13,796 nt of DNA from Irineochytrium annulatum (Eukaryota; Chytridiomycota; Chytridiomycetes; Chytridiales; Chytridiaceae). Each line of letters starts with the position of its first letter. The stretch's first letter is position 1. The notes under the pieces were generated by a model, which saw only the letters and a program-made list of their open reading frames with translations, did not search any database and was not told the DNA's origin. Location: positions 1 through 13,796 of the forward strand of contig JADGJL010000792.1 of the NCBI GenBank assembly GCA_027600665.1, given 5' to 3'. Made by a program: the position numbers and the translations under genes. Shown one piece after another: positions 8,810 to 13,796 of this stretch.

Positions 8810-11287
8810 CTGAATTCTATGAGAGTCGACTTCGAGCATCTAAAGAAAAGGCGGACGCAGGTGCGGCTACTTAGCGTTAAAGGAGCGTGATTGTAATGCA
8901 ATTAGTCAGATGTCTACGCTAAGGCTCTAAATTTACCAGGGCCCGTACTGGTCTGCCTCAAAGCGGTTCATAATTACCTTGTGGAGTTCGGGCTCGAGCA
9001 CGCCCTCCTTTTAACCAAAAGCTTCGAATCCTTCGAGAACGTTGGCCACATGGTTTTGAACGCTACTGCGCTCGCTCAGCTCGAAGTATTTGTCGTTGAC
9101 GGTGGAGAGGGCAATGGACTTCGAGGGAGTTTGCTTTGGGTCCTCGATCACACAGTGACGAAGTTCGGCCGGCGTCTGCTGCGAAAATGGATTGGGAAAC
9201 CGCTGGTCAAAGTGGAAGCTCTCAAAGATAGAGTCGAGGCGATCGAGGAGTTTCTCGCCAAAACGCAGGATGGTGAGATTGGTGTGAAGCGACTCAATGG
9301 TCTCTTGTGCCAGCTGCCAGGTTCAAAAAAATTTCTTGGAGATGCTCTAACGGATAAGATTTGGAAAAGAGTTTGACAAAAATACACTATTGTCGCAGTA
9401 CGCCCTCGGAAGTGTGGGGTCTGCTTAGTGCGTTGGAAAAGGTGGCTTCCCTGTTTACGAAGAGCGCAGCCGATCGAGATTTCTCCGCGAGGCTCGTGAA
9501 GAAGATACTGGGCGCATTAAGCAACGTCAAGGAGGATGTGCAGGAGTTCCTCAATGCAATGGATGAGTCCGCTGCAAAGGATGGGAAAAAGGAGAACTTG
9601 TTTCGGGAACGAGAACGGTGCCCAGAGGTGTTCAGGTTGAAGGAGGAAATCGAGCAAATCAAGGCGGACTTCGCAAGCCTATTAAAGGAAGCGCGTCAGA
9701 CGATGAAGATATCGAGCTTAGAGTTCGTGACCGTTTCTGGCATAGAAGTGAGCGACTGAAACGTGATGAATATCGAATATCGTCACTTAATTTGTTTAGT
9801 ATCAAATCGAAATCAAAGCAGCCCTGGCGAGTAAAGTCCCGAAGAGTTGGGTGAAGATAAGCGGGTTTGTGCCTACAGCTTTGTTATATCTTAAGCCGTT
9901 CTAGCACGAAGGCGGTTTCAAGATTTCACACACCGGGTGTTGTCGGTATGTTGAAATCTTCCGCGCTCATAGCGACTTACACGAGGACAGTGAAAATGAA
10001 AGAGTTGGAATTCAGCAGAGAAACGTTGGCTGCGGCTGCGGATGGCGCATTTAAAGAATTTCAGAGGTTCGGTTTACAAGCACGTTGCATTCTCGTCTGA
10101 TTTTTCAGGGAAATATCTTCAAAGTATGTGGAGTTTAGAGAAGTAATCCAGAATCTGGCTTCAGCGGATTGCTTGTTATCGCTTGGTACGTATCGACTGT
10201 CATCGACCTGGACTGACGATATTCAGCGAAGGTAGCAACGCAGCCCGGGTATTGCAAGCCGACTTTTTGCGACGAACCTGTAATTGAGGTCACAGCAGGG
10301 AGGCACCCCATGGTTGAGTTGCTAATCTCAAACTACGTTTCGAACGATATCCGATTTACGGTTTGCACTCTTACACTCCTTCACTGTTGACTGATTACGC
10401 TTTAGGCGAAAGAGCGGTGTCTGCTGATCACTGGACCTAATATGGGAGGAAAGTCTAGCTACATTCGACAAGTCGCGTTGATTACAATCATGGGGCAGAT
10501 TGTGCGATGCTTTCGATGGTATCTTTCTAACTTCTGTTCGTACTTAGGGGTCCTATGTTCCAGCGGAATGTGCGAGATTAGGTATCTTCGACGCTGTACA
10601 TGCTCGGTACGGACATGGTTGCTTCGATTTGTTTTCATTTTCTGTGTTAGTATGGGTGCGTGCGATGATATCACGCGCGGACAATCAACCTTCATGAAGG
10701 AGCTGCAAGAGACGTCAGATATTATCAAGAGCGCCACACCCCGATCCCTCGTGATCTTAGACGAACTCGGCCGCGGTACTTCCACACACGATGGGACAGC
10801 TATCGCGTACGCGACGCTCCGCTACATGGTTGAAACGGCGCGCTGTGTGACGTTGTTTGTGACGCACTATCCTGTGTTGGGGAAGCTGGAGCGGGTGCTG
10901 AAGCCAGCACTGCGCTGTTGCCACCTCGGGTTTATGGAGGATGAAGGGTCGGAAGACGGGATTCCGAATATTACCTTTCTGTATCGGTTGACGGATGGCC
11001 TCGCAAACCGGTCGTATGGGTACGTAGTTCTTACGCTCCGAACTTGTATTGATTTCCTGGAAGCCTTAACGTCGCGCGGTTGGCGTCACTGCCACCCTCC
11101 GTGATAGAAACCGCGATGAACAAGTCGGAGGAATTCGAAAAAGGGAAGCAGCAAGGGCGGGCTTGGAGGTGGGTTTAACAACACTAATAAGCTGTTCTTA
11201 ATGAGTAAAAGGGCGAAAATGTTCGTCAAGTTGTGGGCAGAGGCAACCGAGCAGACGGTGCCCAACCTGTTGTTAAGTTTGGATTAA
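8770..11287 (+). CDS. MSH3: MSH3 DNA mismatch repair protein, 5'-truncated, 13 exons visible, about 650 aa
   Basis: MutS homologue that pairs with MSH2 (MutS-beta) to recognise insertion/deletion loops in the nucleus. Exons end or start at 8860, 8940-9320, 9359-9747, 9800-9864, 9905-9945, 9991-10066, 10109-10185, 10227-10360, 10406-10501, 10548-10606, 10651-11019, 11064-11168 and 11212-11287. All 12 introns are GT-AG and short (79, then 38-52 nt). The joined protein follows MSH3 closely: [64 protein letters not shown], Walker [10 protein letters not shown] (10433-10459), [30 protein letters not shown], Walker [17 protein letters not shown] (Asp-Glu at 10760-10765), [20 protein letters not shown] and an ATPase tail ending in LLLSLD. 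MSH3-specific wording ([26 protein letters not shown]) separates it from MSH2, MSH4 and MSH6. The first 400-500 residues (PCNA-binding, mismatch-binding and connector domains) are missing upstream. Confidence 0.93.
9321..9358 (+). other. 38-nt intron in MSH3
   Basis: Read straight through, this stretch ends the frame at a TGA (9374-9376). Removing 38 bases from GTTCAA to GATAAG joins CAGCTGCCAG to ATTTGGAAAAG and gives [14 protein letters not shown], which matches the conserved LPDLERxL block of MutS proteins. A CTCTAAC branch-like sequence precedes the acceptor by about 9 nt. It is the smallest intron in the window. Confidence 0.85.
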
Positions 11288-11537
11288 AGAGTTTGTCTTT
11301 GGTTACAGTGAGTTAGTGGTGTCTGCTGACCTTGTATCAAAAGCTGTAAAATATTATGATAAAGAAGGCAGTCCATTGGACAATAGATAGACACATATGA
11401 CATATCTATGCACGAACGGGGTTCAACGCAATGCCGCGTGGAATCTATCCTGGCCAAGTGGCTTGGCGCCTTCCAGACGTTCCTCAGCCACATCGGCCTT
11501 GGTGCGCTCACTTCACTCGTTGTCAGGACGTTCTTCC
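11288..11537. other. Short spacer between MSH3 and ERO1
   Basis: This 250-bp stretch holds the MSH3 3' end and the ERO1 promoter and leader. The MSH3-proximal half is AT-rich (about 11335-11405). The ERO1 frame is open upstream to an ATG at 11397, but those 47 codons would precede, and so disable, an otherwise excellent signal peptide. No RNA gene or repeat was seen. Confidence 0.5.
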
Positions 11538-13623
11538 ATGATCAACCCGCGCGGTCCCATCCCGAGGACATCCCTTTGCCAGATCGTCGTGGCCGCTACG
11601 CTGGTTTGCCATGTAGGCTTGGCCGTCGCCTCGGGCCTTCATACACCGGCTGTCCAAGCCAAGCTGGAGGAGATGGACAACTACTGCTCGGTTGGTGCCA
11701 TACACGCGCTTTGCCTGTGGACGTACTCCGGTCGCTCATTATCTTGCATGCCTTCCATTTAGCCCAACGGGCCCATACAGGACACGTTCTGCGAGTTCCG
11801 GACGGTTGAGGAAGTGAACGCGAACGTATACCCCTTGATCGAGCAGCTGGTGACCACGTCGTACTTCCGGTACTTCAAGGTGAGCGCGCTAGACTTCACA
11901 GAGAGTTCCTGCTGACGCTTAAGCTTAGGTCGATCTGACCAAGGACTGCCCGTTCTGGAACGAGAACATGATGTGCATAGAGCGGGATTGCGCTGTCGAG
12001 GAGGTGGATGAGGTATGGTTTGAATCGTGCACGATTTGCACACCTTGATCATGACACACTTTTCATCTTGACAGTCACAGATTCCTATTGAATGGAAGTC
12101 TTCGGCCCTCTCAAGCGTCGACCGCTCTATGGGCAGCATGAACACCTTCTCGCTTTTTCAGAAGAAGTGCGAGTTCGACGAGAAGGACTTCTGCGTGGTC
12201 GATGACGATGACGGCGAGGGGATGTTCGTGGATCTCACGCAGAACCCGGAGAGGTTCACGGGATATGCGGGGGAGTCGGCTGCGAGGGTGTGGAGGGCTG
12301 TCTACAAGGAGAACTGTTTTGAGATGGATGGGTCCGACACGAGCGTCCTTGGCGTGCGGGCATCGGATCAGCATCAGTGCATGGAAAAGAGAGTATTTTA
12401 TAGGCTGATTTCGGGGTTGCATTCGAGCATCTCGACGCATATCTGCGATAAGCATCTGAATAGGAAGACTGGGGAGTGGGTGTGTATACTACTTCACTTA
12501 CTCTTGTTGACTCATAAATTACCTTTTCCCTGACTGTTAGTACCCCGATCTCGAATGCTTTACGTATCGGCTCGCGTTATACCCGGAGCGGATAGAGAAC
12601 CTGTACTTCACCTACGTCGTGCTGCTGAGGGCGATCGCGAAGCTGTCGCCGTTTCTTTCTAATTACCAGTGGTGTACGGGAAACATTGCGGACAAGACGA
12701 AGATCAAGGTGAGTACTTTTGTCGTGCTGGGCTGAGGGTTTACCGAGTGTCACTAAGCTGGCGTTTGCAGTCTTTGGTGGAGCAGATCTCGGATCTGTCC
12801 CTGTCCTGCCCATCAACGTTTGATGAGAAGCTTATGTTTGCAGATTCATCCTCAAAGTCGTTAAAGGAGGAGTTCAAGTCACACTTCCGAAACATTTCGA
12901 GGGTCATGGATTGCGTCGGGTGCGAGAAGTGCCGGCTATGGGGCAAGCTCCAAGTGACAGGCTTGGGTACTGCTTTGAAGATCCTCTTCTCGTTCGGTGA
13001 AAAGTGAGGCCATTTGGAGGATTGTTTTGTTTCAACTAATCGCGTTCCCTTTCGTTCCTCTCAGCCCAAAGGAGTTCCGCCTAACCCGCACTGAGATCGT
13101 CTCTCTCTTTAACGGCTTCGGCCGCCTCTCCGACAGCCTTCAGGCCATCAACCGTTTCCGTAAGCAGCTCCATCTTAAGTCCCGCTTCGACCTCCCAAAC
13201 GCGTCCCACCCCTCACGGCGGCGCATCGCGGGCCAGGCGCCGCGGGAGGGGGAGACGGAGGAGGAGCGCGTCGAGCGCATGAGGGCCGGTTTGTTGCTGG
13301 ATTTGAGCCACGTGGAGTTCTTCGAGCCGCGGTGGGTCATCACGTGGGGTATTGGGCTGGTCATCATGATCGCGGGAGTCGTGAGGATTGTACAAAAGGG
13401 GTGGCAGATGGAGAGGGGGACGATGAAGTTGCCGGAGGGTTATGAGGAGAGGAATGGGATTGTAAAAAAAGGAGAAGAGGGGGAGGAAGGGGAGAAAGAC
13501 GATGATGAGGATGACGATGGGTACTCGGAGCGGGATCTGGATGCGGCAACATCACCGGATAAGAAAACGAAGTCGAACGGGAACCGGATGTCCCATGATC
13601 TAAAGCTGCGGAAACGGAAGTGA
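11538..13623 (+). CDS. ERO1: ERO1 endoplasmic reticulum thiol oxidase, 7 exons, about 572 aa, C-terminal membrane segment
   Basis: FAD-dependent oxidase that re-oxidises protein disulfide isomerase in the ER lumen using oxygen. Exons are 11538-11690, 11763-11879, 11929-12012, 12075-12479, 12541-12708, 12771-13003 and 13065-13623; introns are 72, 49, 62, 61, 62 and 61 nt. The N-terminus is a signal peptide (residues about 1-32, hydrophobic core [16 protein letters not shown]). Then come [23 protein letters not shown]-like [28 protein letters not shown] with the CxxxxC shuttle pair at Cys106/Cys111, the FAD-region [39 protein letters not shown] and the active-site CVGCEKC (Cys357, 360, 363) followed by [19 protein letters not shown]. 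After the catalytic core a basic linker leads to a likely transmembrane helix (about 477-497), then an acidic tail with a Lys/Arg-rich end. The ATG at 11538 is chosen because it puts the signal peptide at the N-terminus. Identity is very secure. Confidence 0.95.
12075..12080 (+). other. Tandem splice acceptors at ERO1 exon 4
   Basis: The third ERO1 intron (from 12013) can end at CAG 12074 or CAG 12080. The two acceptors are 6 nt apart and in frame, so use of the distal one removes a Ser-Gln dipeptide in a loop after the shuttle cysteines. Either product is compatible with the family, and I list the upstream acceptor as the default. Confidence 0.4.
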
Positions 13624-13796
13624 ATTTAAGTAGGACTTCATACCAGACATTATACTAAGTCTTCAACCACGATAACATTAAAAAACAATGCATGATTACA
13701 TGTTTGGTGATTACGCTGGGTCTTGATACATTACTCAATGCAGCAACCTTATACATGGAAATTATACACAAATGCCGATGCCGCCGCATAGGCGAG
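13624..13796 (+). other. 3' flank of ERO1
   Basis: AT-richer sequence after the ERO1 stop, with an A-rich stretch at about 13676-13690 that might belong to the 3' untranslated region. There is no perfect AATAAA signal and no further gene up to the window edge. Confidence 0.4.

Noticed and set aside
9359..9376. Apparent premature stop or frameshift in MSH3
   Set aside because: A 38-nt GT-AG intron (9321-9358) restores the conserved LPDLEKSL block in frame, so there is no need to call a pseudogene.
10442..11104. A single 220-codon open frame through the MSH3 ATPase region
   Set aside because: It reads through two introns (46 and 44 nt) that happen to restore frame together. The intervening residues do not match MutS, while the spliced version gives [21 protein letters not shown].
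11397..11537. Upstream in-frame ATG extending ERO1 by 47 residues
   Set aside because: It would bury the strong signal peptide that starts at the 11538 ATG. An ER-lumenal enzyme should begin with it.
1..13796. CRISPR arrays, tRNA/rRNA genes, insertion sequences, viral genes, biosynthetic cluster
   Set aside because: Scanning both strands showed no regular direct repeats, no tRNA-like folds with conserved loops, no transposase or viral hallmark motifs and no clustered pathway enzymes. The gene content is eukaryotic housekeeping plus one transcription factor.

Overview
The window is eukaryotic nuclear DNA with spliced protein genes, short GT-AG introns and no operons, RNA genes, CRISPR arrays or recognisable mobile elements. 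The gene set (a T-box transcription factor, a QxxHH-type ELO fatty-acid elongase, METTL25/RRNAD1, MSH3, ERO1) and the compact 38-79 nt introns fit an opisthokont outside the usual model groups. An early-diverging fungus of chytrid type is my best inference, because T-box genes are absent from Dikarya but known from some early-diverging fungi and from Holozoa. I cannot name a species.

Layout. Positions 514-7018 hold three genes in tandem on the minus strand: a T-box factor (514-2914, 3 exons), an ELO elongase (3848-4998, 4 exons including one apparent GC-AG intron) and a METTL25-family methyltransferase-like protein (5258-7018, 2 exons). A spacer of about 950 bp (7019-7972) separates this block from plus-strand genes: an unrecognised disordered, Ser/Pro-rich ORF (7973-8809), the C-terminal two thirds of MSH3 (about 8770-11287, 13 exons) and a complete ERO1 (11538-13623, 7 exons with an N-terminal signal peptide and a C-terminal membrane segment). 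All exon joins given here were derived by hand from reading frame plus family conservation.

The most anomalous place is 8731-8775, a cluster of C and G homopolymer runs. The unknown ORF runs into it from the left and recognisable MSH3 coding begins directly on its right. The mismatch-binding and connector halves of MSH3 are nowhere upstream. Either the contig is chimeric here or there is a real 5'-truncated or fused MSH3; I favour the assembly explanation.

The genes do not form an obvious pathway. They are housekeeping genes (lipid elongation, ER oxidative folding, mismatch repair) plus one developmental-type transcription factor. I see no convincing new multi-gene system. The items of interest are the T-box gene, the MSH3 junction, the very small MSH3 introns, the GC-AG intron inside the elongase catalytic region and the membrane-anchored form of ERO1.
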